A stretch of 64,000 nucleotides of DNA from Pedobacter planticolens (GCF_014172375.1 NZ_WNXD01000002.1:1-64000); one strand, 5' to 3'. Counted from the first letter of the stretch, positions 53,384 to 63,322 are shown. Notes: generated by a model from the sequence alone, not told the origin. Numbers and translations are program-made.

Positions 53384-54403
53384 ATGAACAAACAGTCGTT
53401 TTTAGATTTGCTTACCCGCTATCAACAGGGAAACTGTACCGAAAGTGAAAAAATCTGGCTCAACCAATGGTATAATTTACTAGGCGATAAAAACATTAAA
53501 AATCTTTCATCAGTTGAGTTAAATGAAATGAAGGATACTATTTGGTTGAAATTAGAGAAACACACCCAAAAGCCAACAAAAACTAGAACATTAAAACCCG
53601 TTTGGTTTAAAGTTGCCATTGCTGCATCTATAACTATTGCCTTTGTTATTTCAGGTCTTTACCTTACTCGTAACCGTTCTGAGCAATCTTTTCTTAATGC
53701 AAACAGCGAATTAAGTCTTATTTCTAAAACAAATACCTCTTCAAAACCTATTTTAATTTTATTGAGTGATAAAAGTGAAATTACGTTAAAACCTAATGCA
53801 AGTATAATTTACCCTAAGGTTTTTGCAGTTAATGGCAGAAAAGTTTACCTAAAAGGTGATGCTTTCTTTTCGATCAGTAAAAATCCTAGAAAACCATTTT
53901 ATGTGTACAATAATAATCTAGTTGTTCGGGTTTTAGGGACTAGTTTTTTTATAAAAGAATCGGCTCATGATTTACCAGCCGAGGTATCTGTACGAACAGG
54001 GAAAGTAAGGATTGATGAAAATACTGATTGTAGATTGATTACTTTACCCGGAACACAAGTAGCCAAACCAGTACTTTTAACGCCTAACCAAAAAGGCGTT
54101 TATAAAAACCATGTTATTAATAGTACTGTGGTCGAAGAACCAATTCTGCTCTCGGTAGCTTATAACAAACGAGAAGTAGCTGATTATAATTTTAAAGAAG
54201 AAAGATTGAGTGCAATTTTCAAAACCTTATCTAAAGCATACGGTATAGAAATTAAATCGGCAAACAGCGAAATACTAGATTATACATTTACTGGAGATAT
54301 GAATAGCAAAGGCCTGTATGAACAACTTAGCCTTATCTGCGGATCTATTTCTGGTAAATATGATGTAATAGGAACCACTATACTTGTTTCAAATAAAAAG
54401 TAA
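53384..54403 (+). CDS. FecR-family anti-sigma factor
   Basis: A 339-residue inner-membrane protein. The cytoplasmic N-terminus (1-75) binds the sigma factor. One transmembrane helix lies near 78-98 (VAIAASITIAFVISGLYLT). The periplasmic FecR domain (about 120-230) has LILLSDKSEITLKPNASI and VLGTSFFIKESAHDLPAEVS, and a C-terminal DUF4974 domain (260-335) has FKEERLSAIFKTLSKAYGIE. It passes a signal from the STN domain of the TonB receptor to the sigma factor. Third of its class-typical gene order sigma, FecR, receptor. Confidence 0.95.
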   Translation: MNKQSFLDLLTRYQQGNCTESEKIWLNQWYNLLGDKNIKNLSSVELNEMKDTIWLKLEKHTQKPTKTRTLKPVWFKVAIAASITIAFVISGLYLTRNRSEQSFLNANSELSLISKTNTSSKPILILLSDKSEITLKPNASIIYPKVFAVNGRKVYLKGDAFFSISKNPRKPFYVYNNNLVVRVLGTSFFIKESAHDLPAEVSVRTGKVRIDENTDCRLITLPGTQVAKPVLLTPNQKGVYKNHVINSTVVEEPILLSVAYNKREVADYNFKEERLSAIFKTLSKAYGIEIKSANSEILDYTFTGDMNSKGLYEQLSLICGSISGKYDVIGTTILVSNKK

Positions 54404-54435
54404 CCAATTAACCAATATATAAACTAAATGTAACC

Positions 54436-54468
54436 ATGATGAAAAATTCCACTTCTAACAGCTCCTAG
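54436..54468 (+). other. Possible 10-codon leader frame between fecR and the receptor gene
   Basis: Two adjacent ATGs open a frame encoding MMKNSTSNSS followed by TAG. It lies 33 bases after the fecR-like stop in a 208-base spacer otherwise empty of genes. Ser/Asn/Thr richness is unusual. It could be a leader peptide or chance; no Shine-Dalgarno-like site is clear. Confidence 0.25.
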
Positions 54469-54507
54469 TCGCGGCTCAACTTTCCTAATATATTTCTTAA
54501 TAACAAA

Positions 54508-54532
54508 GCCAGCAATGTAGGGCATTGCCGGC
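54508..54532 (+). terminator. Hairpin in the fecR/receptor spacer
   Basis: GCCAGCAATG (54508-54517) pairs with CATTGCCGGC (54523-54532) with one mismatch and a 5-base loop. No T tract follows, so it is more likely an attenuating or mRNA-processing hairpin than a full terminator. Confidence 0.4.
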
Positions 54533-54611
54533 CAGTTAAATACATTCAGCATGTATTAGGGTATTTCTATGTCCAATAAATCCGATTATTTAATGAACAA
54601 TAACCAAATTT

Positions 54612-57548
54612 ATGAAAAAAAAACAACTTATTTCCCTGGCTCTATATGCAATGAGAAATTCAATCTATCAAATTCTGGCCATCACCATCTTCACATGTAG
54701 CGCTCTCGCCAAAGATGTGGAGGCACAAAGTTTTTTGAATAAACAAATCTCCATAACGGCCGAGCGCCAAGACATTAAAACAATTATTGAAAAAGCAGGT
54801 AAACTTGCTGATGTAAAGTTCGTTTACAGTCCGAAACTAATTAATTCTGACAGAAAAATTTCCATCAATTTAGTTAATCAAAAACTTAAATACTTTTTAG
54901 AAAATTCGCTAAGATCTTATGACGTAGGTTACAGAATAATTAAAGATCAAATATTACTATATGCGATAAATGCCAATAATCAGGCAGAGCCGATACCTCT
55001 AAGCTTATTTGATGGTGTGGTTACTGGTAAAGTAACCGATAGCAAAGGCAATCCATTAGTAGGTGTTTCTATTGCAGTTAAAGGAACAACTATTGGCACT
55101 AATTCTGATGCTAATGGTGCATTTGCGCTAAAAGGGTTAACTGCTGATAGTAGAATTTTAGTACTTACCTACGTTGGCTACATTTCTAAAGAAGTAAATT
55201 TAGCTAATGGCAATGCCGATGAAACACTAAACATTAGTTTATCAGAAGATGCACTACAATTAGAAAGCATTGTAGTTACTGGCGGTAATCCGAAGAAAAA
55301 ATTAGAAAGTAGTGTGGCGCTAACATCCGTAAGCAGTAAAGATATTTCTAATCGTGCGCCATTAAATAGTACCGATTTACTTAAAGCAATTCCTGGCTTA
55401 ACAGTTGAAAGTACAGGTGGTGATGGGCCTGGTAATGTTTGGGTAAGAGGTTTTCCGCAGCAAGGTGGTTATATCTTTCTAGGTATTCAAGAAGATGGAT
55501 TGCCGTTGTTACCAACTGGATTTAATTCTAATCCATCTATAGATCAATATTATAAAACAGATTTAACTATACAAAATATTGAAGCTATTAGAGGTGGTAA
55601 TGCATCTATTATTCAAGCCAATACTCCTGGTGCGGTTGTAAATAACATCAGTTATACTGGAGCGGATAAACAATATGGACAGTTTAAATTTACAACTGGG
55701 TTTTCGCAAGGCTTATATCGTTTTGATGGAAATACAGGTGGCAAAATTAGTGATCTTGTGAAATATAATATCGGTGGTTTTTTTAGAACAGATAAAGGTG
55801 TAGTAAACCCCGGCTATTCTCCTGCAAATGAAGGTGGACAAGTTAAAGGAAACATGACTTTTAATTTCAAAAACAATAAGGGTTTTATTAGAGTATATGG
55901 CAAGTACATTAATGATAAAGTACAATGGTTATTAACTAGTTATTACCCTTATGATGGAACTGGGAAACCAACTAAATATGGTAATTATGATATGGTTAGT
56001 CAATCTATTACACCAATTGAAACCGATTGGAGTTATACTGATCCTGCTGGTTCTGCTCATAACTTTAGCCTAAAAGATGGTATGCATACCAAATTAGGTT
56101 CTGGAGGATTTCAATTTAATTATTTAACTGATGGAGGTTGGCAAATTGTAAACAATTTCCGTTATCAGAAAACACGTACAAATAGTACATTCTCAATTCC
56201 AAGTGGCATTACTGCACGAACAACTACCACTCCATACTATTATGTAGGTGGTGCTCCTGCACCATTTACAGCTGGCGATCAGGTTATTACTTCTTCTGCT
56301 GGTGGACAATTAAACAGTGATGAGCAATTTGTTGATTATTTAGATTTAAAGAAAACTTTTAAAAGTCATAGTCTAAGTTTGGGCGCAGGTATCCATCAAT
56401 ACAATCGTGATGATTTGAGATATGCTTTCCGTTCGTTTTCAGAATTTAAAGAAAACCCACATGTTTTATTACAATCGCCAACAGCAGCAACTAGAACAGT
56501 ACAAACCAAAACAACTGTTATTGGAGATACTAGAACTTTATCCGCCTATGCGAGTGATGAGATTAAAATCGATAATAAATGGCGATTGGATCTTGGCGTA
56601 AGAATAGATAATCAGAATGTAAAAGGTCGTAGACCATTTTATGCTTTTAATACCGATGGAACTCCAAATTATACTGCAGCGGCAAACCCAACAATAGCTG
56701 GTTATACTGCTTACGATGAAACTATAACTAATTGGGCTGCATCTATCGGAACAAATTATAAGGTAAGCAGTACCACAAGTTTATTTGCCCGTTTAACAAA
56801 AGCCTATAACGCACCAAACATTGGCGATTACAATGCTACTGCTTATAATGCGGCAAATATTAAAAAACGCCCAGTTTACTTGGCCGAAATTGGCTATAAG
56901 TATGCGAAAAACAATTTAGCCATTTTTGCATCTGGAAGTTATTCGGCCATCAAAAACACTTCATTAACTATCAATGTTCCAACTATTACTTCTGGTACGC
57001 AGGCTTTAATTGCTTTCGGTTCTACCAGAACCTGGAGTGCTGAATATGAAATATCTTACAAAATCATTAAACCATTAAGCTTAAGGTTTACCGGTACATT
57101 GCAAGATTCGAAATACACAGATTACAACGCATCAACAAGAACAAATTCGGCTGTATTAGCTCAATTAGGAGATAAAGTTTACAGTTTTACTGGTAATAGA
57201 ACAGAAAGAGTACCTGTACTAAATACAGAACTTGGGGCTAATTACGAGTACAAAAACATAAACCTTTATGTTGCTGCAAATTATATTGGTAGTCGCTATA
57301 CTTCACCTAGTGAAAGTTATGAATTGCCTGCTTATGTGGTAATGAAGGCTGGAGCTGGATATAATTTCACTAAAAAAGTTTCCATCAGATTTTGGGCAGA
57401 TAATTTACTAAATGCAAGAGTATTAACCGAAGGTGATGTTCGTGGAGATCAATTCAGAGATTTTTCTGCGGTAACTCCAGGAGCATTAATGATAGGAAGA
57501 ACTTTATTACAACGTACTTTTTGGGGTTCATTAGCTTACTCATTCTAA
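54612..57548 (+). CDS. TonB-dependent receptor with STN signalling domain
   Basis: A 978-residue outer-membrane receptor. A long signal region leads to an STN domain at about 45-120 (FLNKQISITAERQDIKTIIE; KLADVKFVYSPKL). A CarboxypepD_reg-like domain spans about 135-220 (VTGKVTDSKGNPLVGVSIAV), the plug about 230-350 (LLKAIPGLTVESTGGDGPGN; VWVRGFPQQGGYIF), and the barrel runs to the final Phe (SLAYSF). There is no SusD gene beside it, so it works alone, like FecA. The STN domain signals to the FecR-like protein. The ligand is unknown; the downstream genes suggest a sugar or glycoside, but a siderophore or other compound is possible. Confidence 0.93.
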   Translation: MKKKQLISLALYAMRNSIYQILAITIFTCSALAKDVEAQSFLNKQISITAERQDIKTIIEKAGKLADVKFVYSPKLINSDRKISINLVNQKLKYFLENSLRSYDVGYRIIKDQILLYAINANNQAEPIPLSLFDGVVTGKVTDSKGNPLVGVSIAVKGTTIGTNSDANGAFALKGLTADSRILVLTYVGYISKEVNLANGNADETLNISLSEDALQLESIVVTGGNPKKKLESSVALTSVSSKDISNRAPLNSTDLLKAIPGLTVESTGGDGPGNVWVRGFPQQGGYIFLGIQEDGLPLLPTGFNSNPSIDQYYKTDLTIQNIEAIRGGNASIIQANTPGAVVNNISYTGADKQYGQFKFTTGFSQGLYRFDGNTGGKISDLVKYNIGGFFRTDKGVVNPGYSPANEGGQVKGNMTFNFKNNKGFIRVYGKYINDKVQWLLTSYYPYDGTGKPTKYGNYDMVSQSITPIETDWSYTDPAGSAHNFSLKDGMHTKLGSGGFQFNYLTDGGWQIVNNFRYQKTRTNSTFSIPSGITARTTTTPYYYVGGAPAPFTAGDQVITSSAGGQLNSDEQFVDYLDLKKTFKSHSLSLGAGIHQYNRDDLRYAFRSFSEFKENPHVLLQSPTAATRTVQTKTTVIGDTRTLSAYASDEIKIDNKWRLDLGVRIDNQNVKGRRPFYAFNTDGTPNYTAAANPTIAGYTAYDETITNWAASIGTNYKVSSTTSLFARLTKAYNAPNIGDYNATAYNAANIKKRPVYLAEIGYKYAKNNLAIFASGSYSAIKNTSLTINVPTITSGTQALIAFGSTRTWSAEYEISYKIIKPLSLRFTGTLQDSKYTDYNASTRTNSAVLAQLGDKVYSFTGNRTERVPVLNTELGANYEYKNINLYVAANYIGSRYTSPSESYELPAYVVMKAGAGYNFTKKVSIRFWADNLLNARVLTEGDVRGDQFRDFSAVTPGALMIGRTLLQRTFWGSLAYSF

Positions 57549-57553
57549 TAACC

Positions 57554-57584
57554 AAAGCCGGAGTTTAACAGCTCCGGCTTTTAA
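57554..57584 (+). terminator. Terminator after the TonB receptor gene
   Basis: AAAGCCGGAG (57554-57563) pairs with CTCCGGCTTT (57572-57581), followed by T and A-rich sequence. It comes just 15 bases before the next start, so transcription into the sugar genes would need read-through or another promoter. Confidence 0.8.
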
Positions 57585-57598
57585 AATTTAAAATCACC

Positions 57599-58507
57599 AT
57601 GACAAATAGACGATCATTTTTACAAAAAATAGGACTTGTAACAGCTGCAACATATTTAAGCCCTTCGCTCCTTTCATCAGCTTTAGCCAGTCCAGAGAAA
57701 AACAGTAAAATAGGTATACAACTGTTTACTTTAAGAGAGCAACTCACAGCAAATTTAGAAGAAACAATAATTAAGGTTGCAAAAATTGGATACAATCAAG
57801 TAGAAACTTATTATGGCTATCCAGGCAAATACGAAGTAAAAGGCTTTTGGGGATTAGAAGCTAAATATTTTTCTAATTTATTAAAAGCAAATAAGTTAAC
57901 ATCGCCAAGCGGGCATTACAATACAACCGAATTTTTAGCCACAGGTAAGGATACTCTTTTAAAAACCTACATTGAAACCGCCGCAACAGTAGGGCAAAAG
58001 TATTTTGTAATTCCAGCTTTACCAACCGATATTAGAACTGCTGGTAGCCTTGATGATTATAAAAAGATGGCAGCGAGATTTAATGAGGTGGCAGAGCTTT
58101 GCAGTAAATCGAACATAAAACTTGCTTACCACAATCACAATTTCGAATTTAAAGATCAGGGTAATGGCGTTACTGGTTATGATATTTTACTAAAAGAAAC
58201 CGACCCTAAACTAGTAAGCTTTGAACTCGATTTATTTTGGGCAATAAATGCAGGACTAAATCCACTTGAAATGTTTAAGAAAAACCCTGGTCGTTTCACA
58301 ATGTTTCATGTTAAGGATATGGATAAACAGGATAAAAGCGTTTTTGCAGAAGTAGGTTCAGGAAGAATTGATTTCAAAAGCATTTTTGCCGAATCAAAAT
58401 TAGCTGGCTTAGCTTATATCTTCACAGAACAAGATGTGATTAAAAAAGACGTTTATCAGAGTATTACCGAAAGCTACAATTATATCAAAAAGAACTTAGT
58501 AGTGTAA
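57599..58507 (+). CDS. Tat-exported sugar phosphate isomerase/epimerase-like protein
   Basis: A 302-residue xylose-isomerase-like TIM barrel. It has a twin-arginine signal (NRRSFLQKIGLV, residues 3-14, cut near 31). Metal-site candidates are KLAYHNHNFEF near 180, SFELDLFWAINAG near 212, FHVKDMD near 242 and the Glu of IFTEQDV near 283. The Tat signal means it is folded with cofactor before export and acts in the periplasm. Members of this group serve as isomerases, epimerases or, for 3-keto-glycosides, as lyases. The reaction is not fixed by sequence. Confidence 0.85.
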   Translation: MTNRRSFLQKIGLVTAATYLSPSLLSSALASPEKNSKIGIQLFTLREQLTANLEETIIKVAKIGYNQVETYYGYPGKYEVKGFWGLEAKYFSNLLKANKLTSPSGHYNTTEFLATGKDTLLKTYIETAATVGQKYFVIPALPTDIRTAGSLDDYKKMAARFNEVAELCSKSNIKLAYHNHNFEFKDQGNGVTGYDILLKETDPKLVSFELDLFWAINAGLNPLEMFKKNPGRFTMFHVKDMDKQDKSVFAEVGSGRIDFKSIFAESKLAGLAYIFTEQDVIKKDVYQSITESYNYIKKNLVV

Positions 58508-58725
58508 TCCTTAAAACAAATTACAACATGCCTTATCATAGCTAACGGTTTAACTTTTAATAAAAACAAAGTGATAATGTAAGATAATTTTTACAAAGCA
58601 TACATCGCTATAACGTACTCTCAAAGTGTACTTTGTACAATAACTTATTAATTTCAATCGTAAGTGTTCTACTTTTAAAATATTATTACCTAATTTAATT
58701 GCTCAAAACAACTTAACCAAATCAT

Positions 58726-59382
58726 ATGGACAGAAGAGAAGCCGTAAAAAGTGTAGCTTTTTTAATTGGTGGAGCATTATCCGCTACAACAATTGCCACT
58801 TTATTTGATAGCTGTAACGAACCTGGTAAAAATAGTGCAAATCTATTTACAGCAGATCAGGAAAAGTTAATTACAGAAATTGCCGATATCATTATCCCTA
58901 CAACAGCAAAATCTCCAGGAGCTAAAGCAGCCAACGTTGGGCCATTTATTACTATGATGGTAAAAGATTGCTATCCAGAAGATGCACAAAAAGCTTTTGT
59001 AAAAGGGTTAGAGGATATTGAAACTAGATCCAAAAAAGATTTTGGCAAATCATTTTTCGAAATTTCAGTTAAAGAACGCGAACAACTTATCATTAAAGTT
59101 AAAGATGAGACTGTAGCAGCTCAAAAAACAGAAAAAGAAGAACTTGAAAAAGCTGGGAAATCAGACAAAACTGATGAAAAGCAAACTAGCCCAGTAAAAG
59201 CAGCACCCATGAAAGATGAGAAAAAAACGAAACCAATGTTTTTTGCAATTGCTCGTGATTTAACCCTACTAGGTTTCTTCACTTCAGAAATTGGCGCTAC
59301 AAAAGCTTACGAATATGTTGAAATTCCTGGGCGTTATGATGGAAACATGACTATGAAACCTGGTCAAAGAGTTTGGTCTTAA
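58726..59382 (+). CDS. Gluconate 2-dehydrogenase subunit 3-like small subunit
   Basis: A 218-residue protein of the gluconate_2-dh3 family, which acts as the Tat hitchhiker subunit of FAD-dependent sugar dehydrogenases. The N-terminus DRREAVKSVAFLIGGALSA is a twin-arginine-type signal. The core TADQEKLITEIADIIIPTTA and GAKAANVGPFITMMVKDCYP is family-typical. Residues 130-167 form a Lys/Glu/Pro-rich low-complexity insert. It should escort the GMC flavoprotein encoded 19 bases downstream through the inner membrane. The 218-base spacer upstream may hold the promoter of the oxidation operon. Confidence 0.9.
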   Translation: MDRREAVKSVAFLIGGALSATTIATLFDSCNEPGKNSANLFTADQEKLITEIADIIIPTTAKSPGAKAANVGPFITMMVKDCYPEDAQKAFVKGLEDIETRSKKDFGKSFFEISVKEREQLIIKVKDETVAAQKTEKEELEKAGKSDKTDEKQTSPVKAAPMKDEKKTKPMFFAIARDLTLLGFFTSEIGATKAYEYVEIPGRYDGNMTMKPGQRVWS

Positions 59383-59401
59383 ACCTTATTATCATTTTAT
59401 A

Positions 59402-61102
59402 ATGAATTTAAATACAAAAGCAACCGCACAAAATACATATGATGCCATTGTTGTAGGATCTGGAATTAGTGGTGGATGGGCAGCAAAAGAATTAACAGAA
59501 AAAGGCTTAAAAGTTTTGATGTTAGAACGTGGCAGAAACGTAGAACATATAAAAGATTATACTACGGCAATGAAAAAGCCTTGGGAATTTGAACACCGCG
59601 GCAGATTAACCGAAACACAAAAAGAATCTCATCCTGTACAAAAAAGAGATTATCCTTATACCGAATTTAATGAGAGTTTTTGGGTAAATGACCATGATTG
59701 CCCATATACCGAAGTAAAACGATTTGACTGGTATAGAGGGTTTCATGTAGGCGGAAAGTCGCTAATGTGGGGCCGTCAGAGTTACCGTTTGGGCGACTTA
59801 AATTTTGAAGATAATTTAAAAGATGGGCATGGCGTAGACTGGCCTATTCGTTATAAAGATATTGCTCCTTGGTACGATTATGTAGAAAAATTTGCAGGAA
59901 TTAGTGGTTCAGTAGATAATTTTCCATCACTTCCTGATGGGCATTATTTACCACCAATGGAAATGAACTGCGTTGAAAAATCGGTTAAAAAACGCATCGA
60001 AGATCATTACAAAAAAAGTCGAATTATGACTATTGGCCGTGTAGCCAATTTAACCGTTGAACATGGTGGAAGAGGAAATTGCCAATACAGAAACTTATGT
60101 AGTCGTGGCTGTCCTTTTGGCGCTTATTTCAGCACCCAATCATCTACCCTCCCTGCAGCTCAAGCTACTGGAAATTTAACTTTAAGACCTTTTTCTTTAG
60201 TAAATGAGATTATTTACGACAAAGAAACTCAAAAAGCCAAAGGAGTTAGAATTATTGATTCTGAAACCAATGAGCACATCGAATATTATGCTAAAATAGT
60301 TTTTGTAAATGGTTCTACTTTGGGCAGTACATTTTTACTTTTAAACTCTACTTCTCCAGAACATCCGAATGGATTAGGTAATGCCAGCGGCGAATTAGGT
60401 CATAATTTAATGGATCACCATTTCCGTTGTGGTGCATCTGGCCAAGCAGAAGGTTTTGATGATAAGTACACGTTTGGAAAGAGAGCTAATGGAATTTATA
60501 TCCCACGTTATAGAAACATTGGTAACGATAAACGTGATTATGTACGTGGGTTCGGCTATCAAGGCGGAGCAAGTAGAGGCAACTGGCATGCAGAAGTTGC
60601 CGAACTAGCCTTTGGTGGTGATGTAAAAGACTTAATGTCTACACCTGGATCTTGGAACATGGGATTAGGCGGCTTCGGAGAATCACTCCCATACCACGAA
60701 AACCGTGTTTATATCGATAAAACCAAAAAAGATAAATGGGGGCAAAATGTATTGGCGATTGATTGTGAATTTAAAGACAATGAAGCAAAAATGCGTGTCG
60801 ATATGATGAATGATGCTGCTGAAATGTTAGAGTTGGCAGGAATAAAGGATGTTAAAACATACGATAATGGTTCTACTCCAGGTATGGCTATCCACGAAAT
60901 GGGAACAGCTCGTATGGGTAAAGACCCTAAAACTTCTGTTTTAAATAAATGGAATCAAATGCATGAAGTTAAAAACGTATTTGTAACAGATGGTTCATGT
61001 ATGCCTTCGGCTGCTTGTCAAAATCCTTCATTAACGTATATGGCTTTAACGGCAAGAGCGTGTGATTTTGCAGTTAGCGAATTGAAAAAAGGTAATATTT
61101 AA
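59402..61102 (+). CDS. GMC-family FAD sugar dehydrogenase (glucoside 3-dehydrogenase-like)
   Basis: A 566-residue flavoprotein without its own signal peptide. The FAD motif VVGSGISGGWAAKEL is at 18-32. Cysteines C227, C233 and C237 (CQYRNLCSRGCPFGA) have the C-x5-C-x3-C spacing that holds a 3Fe-4S cluster in bacterial FAD glucose dehydrogenases. The active pair is H498 (AIHEMGTARMG) and N541 (CQNPSLTYMAL). With the small subunit and the cytochrome encoded nearby it should form a periplasmic dehydrogenase passing electrons to cytochrome c. Oxidation of C3 of glucosides is inferred from the neighbours; gluconate or glucose oxidation are alternatives. Confidence 0.88.
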   Translation: MNLNTKATAQNTYDAIVVGSGISGGWAAKELTEKGLKVLMLERGRNVEHIKDYTTAMKKPWEFEHRGRLTETQKESHPVQKRDYPYTEFNESFWVNDHDCPYTEVKRFDWYRGFHVGGKSLMWGRQSYRLGDLNFEDNLKDGHGVDWPIRYKDIAPWYDYVEKFAGISGSVDNFPSLPDGHYLPPMEMNCVEKSVKKRIEDHYKKSRIMTIGRVANLTVEHGGRGNCQYRNLCSRGCPFGAYFSTQSSTLPAAQATGNLTLRPFSLVNEIIYDKETQKAKGVRIIDSETNEHIEYYAKIVFVNGSTLGSTFLLLNSTSPEHPNGLGNASGELGHNLMDHHFRCGASGQAEGFDDKYTFGKRANGIYIPRYRNIGNDKRDYVRGFGYQGGASRGNWHAEVAELAFGGDVKDLMSTPGSWNMGLGGFGESLPYHENRVYIDKTKKDKWGQNVLAIDCEFKDNEAKMRVDMMNDAAEMLELAGIKDVKTYDNGSTPGMAIHEMGTARMGKDPKTSVLNKWNQMHEVKNVFVTDGSCMPSAACQNPSLTYMALTARACDFAVSELKKGNI

Positions 61103-62259
61103 TGGCGACAGGAAAGATAAGAATGGGGATGATTGGCGGTGGAAAAGGTGCTTTTATTGGCGCCGTTCATCGCATGGCAGCAAATTTAGATGGTTTAATT
61201 GAACTGTCTTGCGGTGCGCTAAGTTCTAATCCAGAAAATGCAATCACCTCTGGAAAAGAATTATTCTTGCCAGAAGATAGAATATACACCAATTATAAAG
61301 AAATGATTACTGCAGAAAGCAAACTTCCCGAATCGGAAAGAATGCATTTTGTAAGTATTGTAACGCCAAATAACGTTCATTTTGAACCCGCAATGTTAGC
61401 TTTAGAAAATGGATTTCACGTAGTAATTGACAAACCCATCACCTTAACTTTAGCAGAAGCGAAAGCGTTAAAAGAAAAAGCAGCAGAAACTGGATTATTT
61501 GTTTGTTTAACACATACCTATTCTGGTTATCCATTAGTGAAGCAAGCCAAACAGATGGTGAAAGATGGCACATTTGGTAACATCAGAAAAGTTTGTGTAG
61601 AATATCCGCAAGGTTGGTTAAGCTTACCAGCACCGGCTGATAATAAACAAGCAGCTTGGCGTGCTGATCCTAAGAAAAGTGGAATTAGTGGCTGCATGGC
61701 AGATGTTGGCACACATGCAGCGCATTTAGCAGAATACATTTCGGGTTTACAAATTGATAAAATTTGTGCCGATTTGAATTGCGTAGTAGACGGCAGGGCA
61801 TTAGATGATGATGGAAATGTGCTATTGAAATTTAACAACGGCGCTAATGGAACTTTAATGGCATCGCAAATTGCTGCTGGAGAAGAAAATGCTTTGAAAA
61901 TTAAAATTTATGGTGAAAAAGGTGGATTAGAATGGCATCAGGCAGAGCCAAATACATTACTTATAAAATGGCTCGATCAACCTATGCAAGTTTATAAAAC
62001 TGGCAATACTTATTTATCAGCCATTGCTAAATTTAATACTAGAACACCTTCAGGTCATCCAGAGGGATATTTAGAAGCTTTTGCTAACATTTATAAAAAC
62101 TTTGCATTAACCTTAACTGCTAAACAAAATGGCGAGCAACCTAGTGCAGAAATGCTTGATTTTCCGAATGCGGAAGATGGCGTTCGTGGTATGGCTTTTA
62201 TAGAAAATGTAGTAGCTTCGAGTAAATCAGATCAGAAATGGTACGATTTTAAAATTTAA
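61102..62259 (+). CDS. Gfo/Idh/MocA-family oxidoreductase
   Basis: A 385-residue NAD(P)-dependent enzyme. The Rossmann start is MIGGGKGAFIGAVHRMA (residues 9-25), then SIVTPNNVHFEPAML and the catalytic-Lys motif VVIDKPITLTLAEAKAL near 110-126. The C-terminal domain has a His in DVGTHAAHLAEYISG near 205. There is no export signal, so it is cytoplasmic and may reduce a keto-sugar. Its ATG overlaps the GMC stop in TAATG, so the two are coupled. Confidence 0.9.
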   Translation: MATGKIRMGMIGGGKGAFIGAVHRMAANLDGLIELSCGALSSNPENAITSGKELFLPEDRIYTNYKEMITAESKLPESERMHFVSIVTPNNVHFEPAMLALENGFHVVIDKPITLTLAEAKALKEKAAETGLFVCLTHTYSGYPLVKQAKQMVKDGTFGNIRKVCVEYPQGWLSLPAPADNKQAAWRADPKKSGISGCMADVGTHAAHLAEYISGLQIDKICADLNCVVDGRALDDDGNVLLKFNNGANGTLMASQIAAGEENALKIKIYGEKGGLEWHQAEPNTLLIKWLDQPMQVYKTGNTYLSAIAKFNTRTPSGHPEGYLEAFANIYKNFALTLTAKQNGEQPSAEMLDFPNAEDGVRGMAFIENVVASSKSDQKWYDFKI

Positions 62260-62262
62260 AAA

Positions 62263-63315
62263 ATGACAACAATACAAGGACCAGCCGTATTCTTAGCCCA
62301 GTTTATTGGAGATGAAGCCCCATTTAATTCCTTAGATGGAATTTGTAAGTGGACTGCTAATTTAGGTTTTAAAGGCATCCAAATGCCAACTTTAGATAAG
62401 CGTTTTATCGACCTAAAATTGGCTGCTGAAAGTAAAACATACGCTGATGAATTAACTGCAAAAGTTGCTTCTTACGGATTAGTGATTACCGAACTTTCTA
62501 CTCATTTACAAGGGCAATTAGTTGCTGTAAACCCAGCATACGACCAATTATTTGATGCTTTTGCGGCGGACGAAGTGAAGAATAACCCGAAAGCTAGAAC
62601 AGAATGGGCGGTACAACAGCTAAAATATGCGGCAAAAGCTTCTCAAAATTTAGGATTAAATGCACATGCAACTTTTAGTGGTTCTTTATTATGGCATACC
62701 TTTCATCCATGGCCACAACGACCAGAAGGATTAGTTGATGATGGATTTACAGAATTAGCTAAACGTTGGACACCGATTTTAAATGAATTTGATAATTGCG
62801 GTGTAGATGTTTGCTACGAAATCCATCCAGGAGAAGATTTATTTGATGGAGAAACGTATGAAATGTTCTTGGCAAAAGTGAATAATCATCCAAGAGCTTG
62901 TTTATTATATGATCCGTCGCATTTTGTACTACAACAACTAGATTATATTCAATACATCGATTTTTATCATGAGCGAATTAAAGCATTTCATGTGAAAGAT
63001 GCAGAATTTAATCCGACAGGAAAACAAGGCACATTTGGCGGCTATCAAAGTTGGGCAAATCGGGCTGGTCGCTATCGCTCTCCTGGCGATGGACAAGTAG
63101 ATTTTAAACGTATTTTTAGCAAATTAGCACAATACGATTACAAAGGTTGGGCAGTAATGGAATGGGAATGTTGCATTAAAGATTCGGAAACTGGCGCCAG
63201 AGAAGGTGCTGAATTTATAAAAAATCACATTATTCCAGTCACTACCAAAGCATTTGATGACTTTGCTTCAGCAGGTGGCGATGCAAACTTTAACAAGAAA
63301 ATTTTAGGCATATAA
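62263..63315 (+). CDS. Sugar phosphate isomerase/epimerase family protein
   Basis: A 350-residue TIM-barrel protein without export signal. Metal-site candidates are VCYEIHPGEDLFDG near 186, LLYDPSHFVLQQL near 215, IKAFHVKDAEFNP near 243 and WAVMEWECCIKD near 298. The pattern Glu-Asp-His-Glu fits this family's divalent metal centre. In keto-glycoside clusters such proteins isomerise or cleave 3-keto sugars in the cytoplasm. Encoded 3 bases after the Gfo/Idh/MocA gene. Confidence 0.87.
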   Translation: MTTIQGPAVFLAQFIGDEAPFNSLDGICKWTANLGFKGIQMPTLDKRFIDLKLAAESKTYADELTAKVASYGLVITELSTHLQGQLVAVNPAYDQLFDAFAADEVKNNPKARTEWAVQQLKYAAKASQNLGLNAHATFSGSLLWHTFHPWPQRPEGLVDDGFTELAKRWTPILNEFDNCGVDVCYEIHPGEDLFDGETYEMFLAKVNNHPRACLLYDPSHFVLQQLDYIQYIDFYHERIKAFHVKDAEFNPTGKQGTFGGYQSWANRAGRYRSPGDGQVDFKRIFSKLAQYDYKGWAVMEWECCIKDSETGAREGAEFIKNHIIPVTTKAFDDFASAGGDANFNKKILGI

Positions 63316-63322
63316 CAATAAC

